A stretch of 13,191 nt of DNA. Source: Bacillota bacterium. GTDB taxonomy: Bacteria > Bacillota > Clostridia > Oscillospirales > Acutalibacteraceae. The position numbers and the translations under genes were made by a program. Shown one piece after another: positions 1 to 5,428 of the stretch; position 1 is the stretch's first letter, and every line of letters begins with the position of its first letter. Below the pieces are notes generated by a model. That model did no database searches and was not told the origin of the DNA. It was given only the letters and a program-made list of their open reading frames with translations. The stretch is taken from the NCBI GenBank assembly GCA_009786275.1, contig WQTL01000490.1, positions 1 through 13,191 on the forward strand, in the 5' to 3' direction.

Positions 1-125
1 GGGGCAGTTTTTTGCGTTTGTAAACACTGCGCATGGCTGCAAACCGTTGATATGTAAGGGTTTGCTTGTGCCCCTTATGGATCGCCGCACCAGGCCACCC
101 AACCAAACAAAAAGTGAGGCCCATC
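1..125. other. Upstream spacer with imperfect inverted repeats
   Basis: No gene is supported here. A 7-bp inverted repeat, GCAAACC at 39-45 and GGTTTGC at 59-65, could form a hairpin with a 13-nt loop. Shorter pairings also occur: GGGGCA at 1-6 with TGCCCC at 69-74, and GCAGT at 4-8 with ACTGC at 26-30. There is no clear T-tract or convincing promoter, so I cannot say whether this is a leader structure, a decayed repeat or the end of an upstream unit. Confidence 0.25.
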
Positions 126-437
126 ATGCTAGGACTCGGCAAATGGAAATTCACCGTGAACACCCGTTTTTACAGCGGGGAGGCGTACCTGGTCATCGGC
201 GGGAGGGACGGCGCATACGATATCCGGGCGGAGCTGGCCAACGGCAAGCGGCCCGATTTCCGCTTCAGCCAGCTACAGGCGCAGGGGGACACCCTCACGG
301 GCGTCGCCCAGCACAGCCTGCTCCAGGGCAGCCTGATCCCCTTCCGCATGACCTTCGAGGGTGATACCGCGAGCGGCTCCCTCGACGTGCCGTTCATCGG
401 CATGATCAGCTTCAGCAATGCCGAGAAGGTCGGCTAA
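126..437 (+). CDS. Small protein of unknown function upstream of hisG (103 aa)
   Basis: I do not recognise a named family. The predicted product is a soluble 103-aa protein with no signal peptide or membrane segment. It alternates short hydrophobic and polar stretches with many glycines (WKFTVNTRFYSGEAYLVIGG near the N-terminus, IPFRMTFEGDTASGSLDVPF near the C-terminus), which suggests a compact beta-rich fold. ATG 126 is preferred over the upstream ATG at 66 because GTGAGG (114-119) sits six bases before it, and the first 20 residues of the longer frame look non-protein-like. The stop lies 22 bases before hisG, so the two are probably co-transcribed. Function cannot be inferred beyond that linkage. 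Confidence 0.75.
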   Translation: MLGLGKWKFTVNTRFYSGEAYLVIGGRDGAYDIRAELANGKRPDFRFSQLQAQGDTLTGVAQHSLLQGSLIPFRMTFEGDTASGSLDVPFIGMISFSNAEKVG

Positions 438-459
438 CTCAAACGATGGAGGCTTACCT

Positions 460-1329
460 ATGAAATTGCGCTTAGGGCTGCCCACAGGGAGCCTGCAGGA
501 GGCGACCTTCCAGCTGTTCCGGCAGGCGGGCTTCGTCATCTCCGCGCACAGCCGGTCCTACTTCCCGGCGGTGAACGACCCGGAGCTGGAGATTCTCGCC
601 ATGCGTGCCCAGGAGATCCCCCGCTATGTGCACGAGGGGATCCTGGACGCGGGCATCAGCGGCTACGACTGGATCCGGGAGAACGACGCCGACGTGGCGG
701 AGGTCGCCGCGCTGACCTACTCGAAGAACACCTCCAACCCGGTGAAGCTGGTGATCGCCGTGGCCGAGGACAGCGGCATCAACGAGGTCGCCGACCTCAA
801 TGGCAAGCGCATCGCCACCGAGCTCGTCCACGTCACCGAGAAATACCTGCGCGCGCACAATGTCAGCGCCACGGTGGAGTACTCCTGGGGCGCCACGGAG
901 GTGAAGGTGCCCCAGCTGGTGGACGCCATCGCCGAGCTCACCGAGACCGGCAACTCCCTGCGGGCCAACAAGCTGCGGGTCATCGCCACCATACTGGAGT
1001 CCACCACGCGCCTGCACGCCAACCGCGCCGCCTGGGAGGACCCCTGGAAGCGGCAAAAGCTCGAGAGCATCGCCCTGTTGCTGCAAGGCGCGCTGCGGGC
1101 CCGTTTCAAGGTCGGCCTGAAGATGAACGCCCCGGGCGACGCCCTACAGACGATCCTCGGCATATTGCCGGCCATGAAGCAGCCGTCGATTTCCCGCCTG
1201 GTGGACAGCGACTGGGTGGCCATCGAGACCGTGCTGGACGAAACCCAGGTGCGCGAGCTCATCCCCGCGCTGAAATCCGCCGGCGCGCAGGATATTATCG
1301 AGTACCAGCTGTCGAAGGTGATACCGTGA
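460..1329 (+). CDS. hisG: ATP phosphoribosyltransferase, long form (289 aa)
   Basis: Catalyses the first step of histidine biosynthesis, joining ATP and PRPP to give phosphoribosyl-ATP in the cytoplasm. The N-terminal part carries the HisG fold (RLGLPTGSLQEA at the start, then AGISGYDWI). The PRPP-binding region near residues 148-180 reads WGATEVKVPQLVDAI then ETGNSLRANKL. The last ~75 residues match the PII-like HisG_C domain (GLKMNAPGDALQTILGILPA... to EYQLSKVIP), so this is the long form, which is normally histidine-inhibited and does not need HisZ. ATG 460 is chosen because GGAGG (448-452) lies seven bases upstream; a start at 418 would overlap the preceding gene. The SWGATEVK variant differs from the usual Bacillota short HisG and, from memory, resembles forms seen in PVC and deltaproteobacterial lineages. 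The 3' end overlaps a convergent small gene by 35 bases. Confidence 0.95.
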   Translation: MKLRLGLPTGSLQEATFQLFRQAGFVISAHSRSYFPAVNDPELEILAMRAQEIPRYVHEGILDAGISGYDWIRENDADVAEVAALTYSKNTSNPVKLVIAVAEDSGINEVADLNGKRIATELVHVTEKYLRAHNVSATVEYSWGATEVKVPQLVDAIAELTETGNSLRANKLRVIATILESTTRLHANRAAWEDPWKRQKLESIALLLQGALRARFKVGLKMNAPGDALQTILGILPAMKQPSISRLVDSDWVAIETVLDETQVRELIPALKSAGAQDIIEYQLSKVIP

Positions 1330-1522
1330 GGCGCATCTCCTGCATTTGCATGGCATGCAGCATGTTGCCCATCGTGCCAAGATAATCGTCGGCGATGTAG
1401 GCCAGGGTTTGTTCGCGCACGTTTGCGTCGTCTATAATGCAGGCAAGCAGGACTGCAATTTTTTGCCGCAGGATGCTGAGTTCGGTCAATGTGGCTTCGG
1501 TTGCTGCCGGATTATCTGCCAT
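1295..1522 (-). CDS. Small helical protein, divergent from the XRE regulator (75 aa)
   Basis: Unrecognised 75-aa product, predicted mostly helical (TLTELSILRQKIAVLLACII, then AYIADDYLGTMGNMLHAMQM), with no signal peptide. ATG 1522 is favoured; GTG 1537 would sit directly on the AAGG motif, leaving no spacing. The only Shine-Dalgarno-like sequence is a modest GGTGG about 11 bases upstream. The best support is a perfect consensus promoter on this strand at 1585-1613, overlapped by a palindromic operator beside the XRE gene. The last ~11 residues (LTVSPSTAGTR) are encoded antisense to the hisG end, so the tail may have been gained when the cassette landed there. It could be a partner or target of the repressor, but no function can be assigned. 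Confidence 0.6.
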   Translation of the reverse strand: MADNPAATEATLTELSILRQKIAVLLACIIDDANVREQTLAYIADDYLGTMGNMLHAMQMQEMRLTVSPSTAGTR

Positions 1523-1553
1523 GATGTTTCTTACCACCCTTCATAATGAACTT

Positions 1554-1567
1554 TATAGCGCGCTATA
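1554..1567. promoter_or_regulatory. Operator 1: perfect 14-bp palindrome
   Basis: TATAGCGCGCTATA is a perfect palindrome between the divergent small gene and the XRE gene. A second near-identical copy is centred 33 bp away, about three helical turns. It lies just downstream of the expected start of the minus-strand transcript. The adjacent XRE protein is the natural candidate ligand; that assignment is inferred from position and symmetry. Confidence 0.65.
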
Positions 1568-1574
1568 TTGTTCG

Positions 1575-1602
1575 TTGTGCGATTATTATAGCACGCTATG
1601 TA
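1575..1602 (+). promoter_or_regulatory. Candidate weak promoter for the XRE gene
   Basis: TTGTGC (1575-1580) and TATGTA (1597-1602) are 16 bases apart and would start a transcript near 1609, about 40 bases before the GTG start. Both boxes are only half matches to consensus. TATTAT at 1584-1589 or TATAAA at 1620-1625 could serve as alternative -10 elements, so the exact promoter is uncertain. Confidence 0.3.
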
Positions 1603-1613
1603 GTGCATGTCAA
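1585..1613 (-). promoter_or_regulatory. Consensus sigma-A promoter for the divergent small gene
   Basis: On the minus strand, TTGACA (1613-1608) is followed by exactly 17 bases and TATAAT (1590-1585), matching the sigma-A consensus at all twelve positions. Transcription should start near 1578, leaving a leader of about 55 bases that contains operator 1. A promoter this strong with an operator in it suggests tight repression until a signal relieves it. Confidence 0.8.
1587..1600. promoter_or_regulatory. Operator 2: near-perfect copy of operator 1
   Basis: TATAGCACGCTATG differs from operator 1 at two positions. It covers part of the -10 and the spacer of the minus-strand consensus promoter, so a bound repressor would block RNA polymerase. 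It also overlaps the weaker candidate promoter for the XRE gene, allowing autoregulation. Confidence 0.65.
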
Positions 1614-1634
1614 GAGCAATATAAAAAATTTTTT

Positions 1635-1640
1635 GGAGGG
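1635..1640 (+). promoter_or_regulatory. Ribosome binding site deciding the GTG start of the XRE gene
   Basis: GGAGGG lies eight bases before GTG 1649 and only two before TTG 1643, which settles the start choice. Confidence 0.7.
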
Positions 1641-1648
1641 CTTTGGTC

Positions 1649-1864
1649 GTGTTTGTAACTCGATTAAAAGAACTACGCAAAGAACATGGCGTCACCCAGA
1701 TGGACGTTGCTGTTGGTACCCATGCACAGGTGCGAGTCTACCAGTATTATGAGTCGGGGAAAAGGAAACCGGGATTCGATTCCCTTATCGCCCTTGCGGA
1801 TTTCTTCAATGTGTCAATTGATTATTTAGTTGGACGGACGGATAAGCAGGAGGTCAACCGGTAG
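1649..1864 (+). CDS. XRE/Cro-family transcriptional regulator, single HTH domain (71 aa)
   Basis: Single-domain Cro/CI-type DNA-binding protein. RLKELRKEHGVTQ forms the first two helices. YYESGKRKP follows the recognition helix. FDSLIALADFFNVSIDYLVGR is the typical C-terminal half of the fold. There is no effector domain. GTG 1649 is chosen because GGAGGG (1635-1640) lies eight bases upstream; the in-frame TTG at 1643 would have only two. The turn region reads GTHAQ where most relatives have a glycine-containing LGVS-like turn, so the DNA-contacting segment is divergent although the helix lengths fit. It probably binds the two palindromes at 1554-1600, repressing the divergent gene and itself. 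The AT-rich codon use contrasts with the neighbouring GC-rich his genes and suggests transfer. Confidence 0.9.
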   Translation: MFVTRLKELRKEHGVTQMDVAVGTHAQVRVYQYYESGKRKPGFDSLIALADFFNVSIDYLVGRTDKQEVNR

Positions 1865-1879
1865 GATTGCGCTCGGCAA

Positions 1880-2097
1880 GAAGATACGTCGCTCCGCGAT
1901 ACCTTCCTCAGTCGCCCGAGGCGACAGCTCCTCCCACGCGGAGGAGCCTGGGGGAATAAGCATGGCTACATCTACTTTCACGAATTTGTAATTGCACATC
2001 CGGTTTTTACTTAATCCCTAAGGCTCCTCCGCGTGGGAGGAGCTGTCGCCTCGGGCGACTGAGGAAGGCATCCGCGGAGCGGCATCCCGCTCTGCAA
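1880..2097. repeat. Foldback element, copy A (~218 bp, MITE/REPIN-like)
   Basis: Two arms of about 70 nt (1890-1959 and 2011-2081) are near-perfect inverted repeats around a 51-nt core (1960-2010). Each arm holds two local hairpins: GTCGCC-CGA-GGCGAC (1911-1925) and GCTCCTCC-CACGC-GGAGGAGC (1927-1947), with their inverse counterparts in the right arm. A second copy with the same layout lies at 9785-10001. Short tails outside the arms (GAAGA-n2-CGT on the left, CCGCTCTGCAA on the right) are shared in the same orientation by both copies, so the element probably runs 1880-2097. It has no ORF and no transposase. It ends 23 bases before hisI and starts 15 bases after the XRE gene. A non-autonomous transposable element or REPIN is the best reading; a structured RNA is possible. 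Confidence 0.85.
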
Positions 2098-2120
2098 AAA
2101 AATGCAACAGGAGAAGAACA

Positions 2121-2549
2121 ATGTCCATCAACCTCGACCCGCCCTATGACAGCGCCACCATCGAGGGCACGAATATCCTCAAGCTGGATTTCACCAAGCT
2201 CAGCCGCATCCCGCGGGACAGCCTGGTCATCCCCGTGGCGGTGCAGGACGCCGTCACCCGGGAGGTCATCCTCATCGCCTACACAAACGCCTTCGCGCTG
2301 GACGAGACCATCAAAAAGCGCAAGCTGATCCTCTGGAGCACCTCACGCAACGAGTTGTGGTTCAAGGGCGACGGCTCCGGCAACACCTTCACGGTGCACG
2401 CCATCTACGTCAACTGCGAGCAAAACTCGCTGGTGTACCAGGTGACGCCGGACAAGGGCAACATCTGCCACACGAGCGTGGGCGGCGCCGCCAACAACTG
2501 CTACTACCGCAGGCTGGACCTGGATACCCTTGAGCTGGTGCCGGCATAA
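2121..2549 (+). CDS. hisI: Phosphoribosyl-AMP cyclohydrolase-like protein (142 aa)
   Basis: Belongs to the PRA-CH family, which opens the adenine ring of phosphoribosyl-AMP in the third step of histidine biosynthesis. Family features are IPVAVQDAVTREVILIAYTN (about 37-56), LWSTSRNELWFKGDGSG (about 71-87) and the zinc cysteines C99, C116 (in ICHTS) and C127 (in NNCYYRR). No HisE domain is fused. The acidic stretch that binds magnesium in characterised enzymes (DCDGD type) reads NCEQN here, and four extra residues lie between the last two cysteines, so this is a divergent subtype. From memory, an NCEQN-type sequence accompanies the SWGATE-type HisG in other phyla, which would make it a natural variant rather than a dead enzyme. 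AGGAGA (2109-2114) supports ATG 2121. The likely original hisG-hisI adjacency is interrupted by the XRE cassette and a foldback element. Confidence 0.85.
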   Translation: MSINLDPPYDSATIEGTNILKLDFTKLSRIPRDSLVIPVAVQDAVTREVILIAYTNAFALDETIKKRKLILWSTSRNELWFKGDGSGNTFTVHAIYVNCEQNSLVYQVTPDKGNICHTSVGGAANNCYYRRLDLDTLELVPA

Positions 2550-2561
2550 GATTTGTCTGTA

Positions 2562-2583
2562 GAGACGCACGGCAGTGCGTCTC
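2562..2583 (+). repeat. Hairpin after hisI, related to the terminator stem
   Basis: GAGACGCAC and GTGCGTCTC form a perfect 9-bp stem with a GGCA loop, 13 bases after the hisI stop. It has no T-tract. Its right half (GTGCGTCTCCC, 2575-2585) is nearly complementary to the left half of the following terminator, so the two hairpins could compete. It may be a copy of a dispersed palindromic unit. Confidence 0.7.
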
Positions 2584-2605
2584 CCAATGCAAGCAATATT
2601 TGATC

Positions 2606-2641
2606 GGGAGGCGCACACCGTGTGTCTCCCATTTTTTATTT
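2606..2641 (+). terminator. Intrinsic terminator of hisI
   Basis: An 11-bp stem, GGGAGGCGCAC (2606-2616) with GTGTGTCTCCC (2620-2630), contains two G-U pairs and a 3-nt loop and is followed by ATTTTTTATTT. This is a standard Rho-independent terminator separating hisI from the alaS promoter. Confidence 0.85.
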
Positions 2642-2661
2642 AAAGAGAGCGTTTCTCCCGG

Positions 2662-2690
2662 TTGACAGCCCGCCGACAAAATGCTATAAT
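2662..2690 (+). promoter_or_regulatory. Consensus sigma-A promoter for alaS and the operon
   Basis: TTGACA (2662-2667), a 17-base spacer and TATAAT (2685-2690) match consensus at every position. Transcription should start near 2697, leaving about 36 bases of leader. That is too short for a T-box riboswitch, and no T-box motif is visible. Confidence 0.9.
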
Positions 2691-2732
2691 GAACGGTAGA
2701 ATCCGAAAGTATTGCATTGAGGAGCGCTTTTT

Positions 2733-5375
2733 ATGGAATGGACAGGCCTGAACGAGCTGCGGGAGAAATTCCTGGCATTTTACGAGGGCAAGGGGCACCT
2801 GCGCATGCCGAGCTTTTCGCTCATACCGCAGGGGGACCCGAGCCTGTTGCTCATCAACTCGGGCATGGCCCCGCTGAAGAAATTTTTCACCGGGGAGATA
2901 ACCCCCCCGTCCGCGCGGGCATGCACCTGCCAGAAGTGCGTGCGCACCTCCGACATCGAAAACGTGGGCAAAACCGCCCGCCACGGTTCCTATTTTGAGA
3001 TGCTGGGGAATTTCTCCTTCGGCGAATACTTCAAGCGCGAGGCCATCGCATGGGCCTGGGAGTTCGTCACGCAGGTGATGGAGATGGACCCGGAACGGGT
3101 CTATTGCAGCGTGTTCTACGAGAGCGACGACAACTGGGACAGTGAGGCCTGGGACATTTGGACGAAGGAGATCGGCAGGCCGGAGCGGAACATGGCGCGC
3201 CTGGGCCGGGAGGACAACTTCTGGGAGCACGGCGCGGGCCCCTGCGGCCCTTGCTCGGAAATATACTACGACCGCGGTGAGCAATACAGCTGCGGCTCGC
3301 CGGATTGCGCGCCCGGCTGCGAATGCGACCGCTACGTGGAGTTCTACAACCTGGTGTTCACGCAGTTCGACAGCGACGGTGCGGGCAACTATACGCCCCT
3401 TGCCCGTAAGAACATCGACACGGGCCTGGGCCTGGAGCGTCTTGGCTGCATCTGCCAGGGCGTGGACCAGCTCTTCGAGGTGGACACCGTGCGCCGCATC
3501 CGCGGGCACATCTCGAACATTTCCGGCGTGGCCTATCATGCCGGCGCGGCGAGCGACGTCTCCTTGCGGGTGATCACCGACCATATCCGCGCCACCACCA
3601 TGATGATCAGCGACGGCGTACTGCCCTCCAACGAGGGCCGGGGCTATGTCCTGCGCCGCCTGCTGCGGCGCGCCGCGCGGCATGGCAGGCTCCTGGGCAT
3701 CGACAGGCCCTTCCTCTCCGAGGTCGCCGTCACCGTTATCGCCGAAAACGAGCGCGCCTACCCCGTGCTGGCCGAAAAGAAGGAGTTCATCCTCAAGGTC
3801 ATCGCCAACGAGGAGGAGAATTTCTCCCGCACGATCGACGCCGGCCTCAGCTTGCTGAATAGGATGATTGCTGAGTGTAAGTCGGCGGGTGGCAAAAATG
3901 CCACCCCTACAGCTGTTTTGTCCGGCGCGGACGCCTTCAAGCTCAGCGACACCTACGGCTTCCCCATCGACCTGACGAAGGAAATCCTGGAAGAGAACAA
4001 CATGACCGTTGACGAGGACGCCTATAAGGCCCTTGCCATCGAGCAGCGCGAGCGTTCCCGCGCGGCGCGCAAGGAGGCCGGCGGCTGGGATTCGGACGAG
4101 GACTTCGATACGCGGGGCCTGCCGCCCACAAAATACCTGGGCTATGAGCAGCCCGAATGCGAGGCGAAAATCCTCGCGATCTACGATATTGATGGCAAAG
4201 ACGGCGAATCCGTCGATTCCACGGAATGTCGCGCCGTCCTTGTCCTTGACCAGACGGTCTGCTATGCCGAAAGCGGCGGCCAATGCGGCGATCTGGGCGT
4301 CATCGCCAACGAGGACACCGAAACCTATTTCAGCATCACCGACGAAACCACCAAGACCGCGCAGGGCGTATACTTGCACACCGGCGAAATTGTTGACGGT
4401 GAAAAGCTGTGCGTCGGCGATACGGTCCGGATGATTATCCACCCGGAATACCAGCCCGCCATCCGTGCTAACCATACCGCCGCGCATCTGCTGCACTCGG
4501 TGCTGCGTAAGGTCCTCGGCACCCACGTGGAACAGGCGGGCCAGTCCGTCACGCAGGAACACGTGCGCTTCGACTTCACGCACTTTGCGGCCTTAACAAG
4601 CGACGAGCTCACGCAGGTGGAGGGTCTTGTCAACGCCGCCATCCGGCAGGCCATCCCCGTGAAGACCGAAGTCCTCCCCATTGAGGAGGCCAAAGCCCGG
4701 GGCGCGATGGCCCTGTTCGGCGAGAAATACGGCGATACCGTGCGCATGGTGAGCATCGAGGGCGTCAAGAACGCCTCCATAGAACTCTGCGGCGGCACGC
4801 ATGCGCAAAACACCAGCAACCTGGGCGCGTTCCTCATCACCAGCGAGGGCAGCGTCGCCTCCGGCGTGCGCCGCATCGAGGCCGTGACGCGGGACGGCGT
4901 GGAGAGGTATCATCAGGCGCAAAAACAGAAATTGCAGGAGCGCAACGACGCCCTGCTGAAGCAAATCAAAGAGAAAGACAAGCAAATCGCCCAATTGGGG
5001 CAGAAGCTCTCCAACTACGCCGTGCGGGACCTCCTGCAAAACGCTGCTTCAATCAACGGCGTGCGTTTCGTCACCGGCGCCCTGTCCGGCGATTTAAGGC
5101 AGGCCTGCGACATCGTAAAGCAAAGCGATGAAGCCGTTGTTGCCCTGTTTGCCGCAATCACAGACAAAGGCACATTGCAGTTAGCCGCGGTTGCGGCGCC
5201 GAAGGCGGTAAAAGCCGGGGCGCACGCGGGGAACCTCGTGCGCGCGGCGGCGCAGGCGGCGGGGGGCTCCGGCGGCGGGAAACCCGACAGCGCCATGGCC
5301 GGCGGGCGGGACGCCTCCAGGCTGGACGAAGCCTTGGCGGTGGGCAAAGCCGCTTTGGAAGGGATGGTGCGCTGA
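2733..5375 (+). CDS. alaS: Alanyl-tRNA synthetase (880 aa)
   Basis: Charges tRNA-Ala with alanine and clears mischarged serine or glycine. Full family length. The N-terminal class II catalytic core shows ARHGSYFEMLGNFSFGEYFK (about 82-101) and GPCGPCSEIYYD. The tRNA-recognition domain follows. The editing domain has the zinc set H581-x3-H585 (HTAAHLLH) and C686-x3-H690 (CGGTH). A coiled-coil-like stretch (QAQKQKLQERNDALLKQIKE) leads to the C-Ala/DHHA1 domain ending in the glycine-rich GGSGGGKPD (844-852). ATG 2733 has GAGGAG eight bases upstream. Between the tRNA-recognition and editing regions (about 383-396) the protein carries CKSAGGKNATPTA, encoded by a perfect palindrome at 3887-3906 that looks like an inserted repeat. 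First gene of a probable operon through the GNAT gene. No T-box control is seen. Confidence 0.98.
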   Translation: MEWTGLNELREKFLAFYEGKGHLRMPSFSLIPQGDPSLLLINSGMAPLKKFFTGEITPPSARACTCQKCVRTSDIENVGKTARHGSYFEMLGNFSFGEYFKREAIAWAWEFVTQVMEMDPERVYCSVFYESDDNWDSEAWDIWTKEIGRPERNMARLGREDNFWEHGAGPCGPCSEIYYDRGEQYSCGSPDCAPGCECDRYVEFYNLVFTQFDSDGAGNYTPLARKNIDTGLGLERLGCICQGVDQLFEVDTVRRIRGHISNISGVAYHAGAASDVSLRVITDHIRATTMMISDGVLPSNEGRGYVLRRLLRRAARHGRLLGIDRPFLSEVAVTVIAENERAYPVLAEKKEFILKVIANEEENFSRTIDAGLSLLNRMIAECKSAGGKNATPTAVLSGADAFKLSDTYGFPIDLTKEILEENNMTVDEDAYKALAIEQRERSRAARKEAGGWDSDEDFDTRGLPPTKYLGYEQPECEAKILAIYDIDGKDGESVDSTECRAVLVLDQTVCYAESGGQCGDLGVIANEDTETYFSITDETTKTAQGVYLHTGEIVDGEKLCVGDTVRMIIHPEYQPAIRANHTAAHLLHSVLRKVLGTHVEQAGQSVTQEHVRFDFTHFAALTSDELTQVEGLVNAAIRQAIPVKTEVLPIEEAKARGAMALFGEKYGDTVRMVSIEGVKNASIELCGGTHAQNTSNLGAFLITSEGSVASGVRRIEAVTRDGVERYHQAQKQKLQERNDALLKQIKEKDKQIAQLGQKLSNYAVRDLLQNAASINGVRFVTGALSGDLRQACDIVKQSDEAVVALFAAITDKGTLQLAAVAAPKAVKAGAHAGNLVRAAAQAAGGSGGGKPDSAMAGGRDASRLDEALAVGKAALEGMVR
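3887..3906 (+). repeat. Palindrome inside alaS encoding a linker insertion
   Basis: GGGTGGC and GCCACCC form a 7-bp stem around AAAAAT, in frame inside alaS, with CTACAG directly downstream. The encoded residues fall where AlaRS relatives, from memory, have a shorter linker before LSGADAFKLSDTYGFP. Read on the minus strand the unit starts CTGTAGGGG, recalling the CTGTAGAG at the start of the hairpin after hisI, so both may belong to one dispersed palindrome family. Confidence 0.5.
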
Positions 5376-5382
5376 AAAATTA

Positions 5383-5410
5383 AGCATTCAGCATTCAGCA
5401 TTAAGCATTG
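5383..5410 (+). repeat. Heptanucleotide tandem repeat, four units
   Basis: Four consecutive 7-bp units of consensus AGCATTN fill half of the 53-base gap between alaS and the phosphatidyltransferase gene, ending five bases before its AGGAGG ribosome binding site. The units differ only at the last base. No hairpin or T-tract is present. Confidence 0.85.
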
Positions 5411-5428
5411 AAATAGGAGGCGTTGCAC

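Noticed and set aside
1340..1365. Weak palindrome CTGCAT...ATGCAG after the hisG stop as a hisG terminator
   Set aside because: It is short, lies inside the minus-strand coding sequence and has no T-tract.
1880..2097. Foldback elements as CRISPR repeats or intrinsic terminators
   Set aside because: There are only two dispersed copies, no regular spacer array and no T-tract after any stem, so neither reading fits.
1960..2120. Histidine attenuator or T-box leader upstream of hisI
   Set aside because: No run of His codons, leader peptide or T-box sequence is visible; the region is filled by the foldback element.
2640..4583. Long open frame (647 codons) on the minus strand opposite alaS
   Set aside because: It is antisense to a certain alaS, has no ribosome binding site, and reads as low-complexity Arg/Ala/Val/Gly sequence expected from third-position GC bias.
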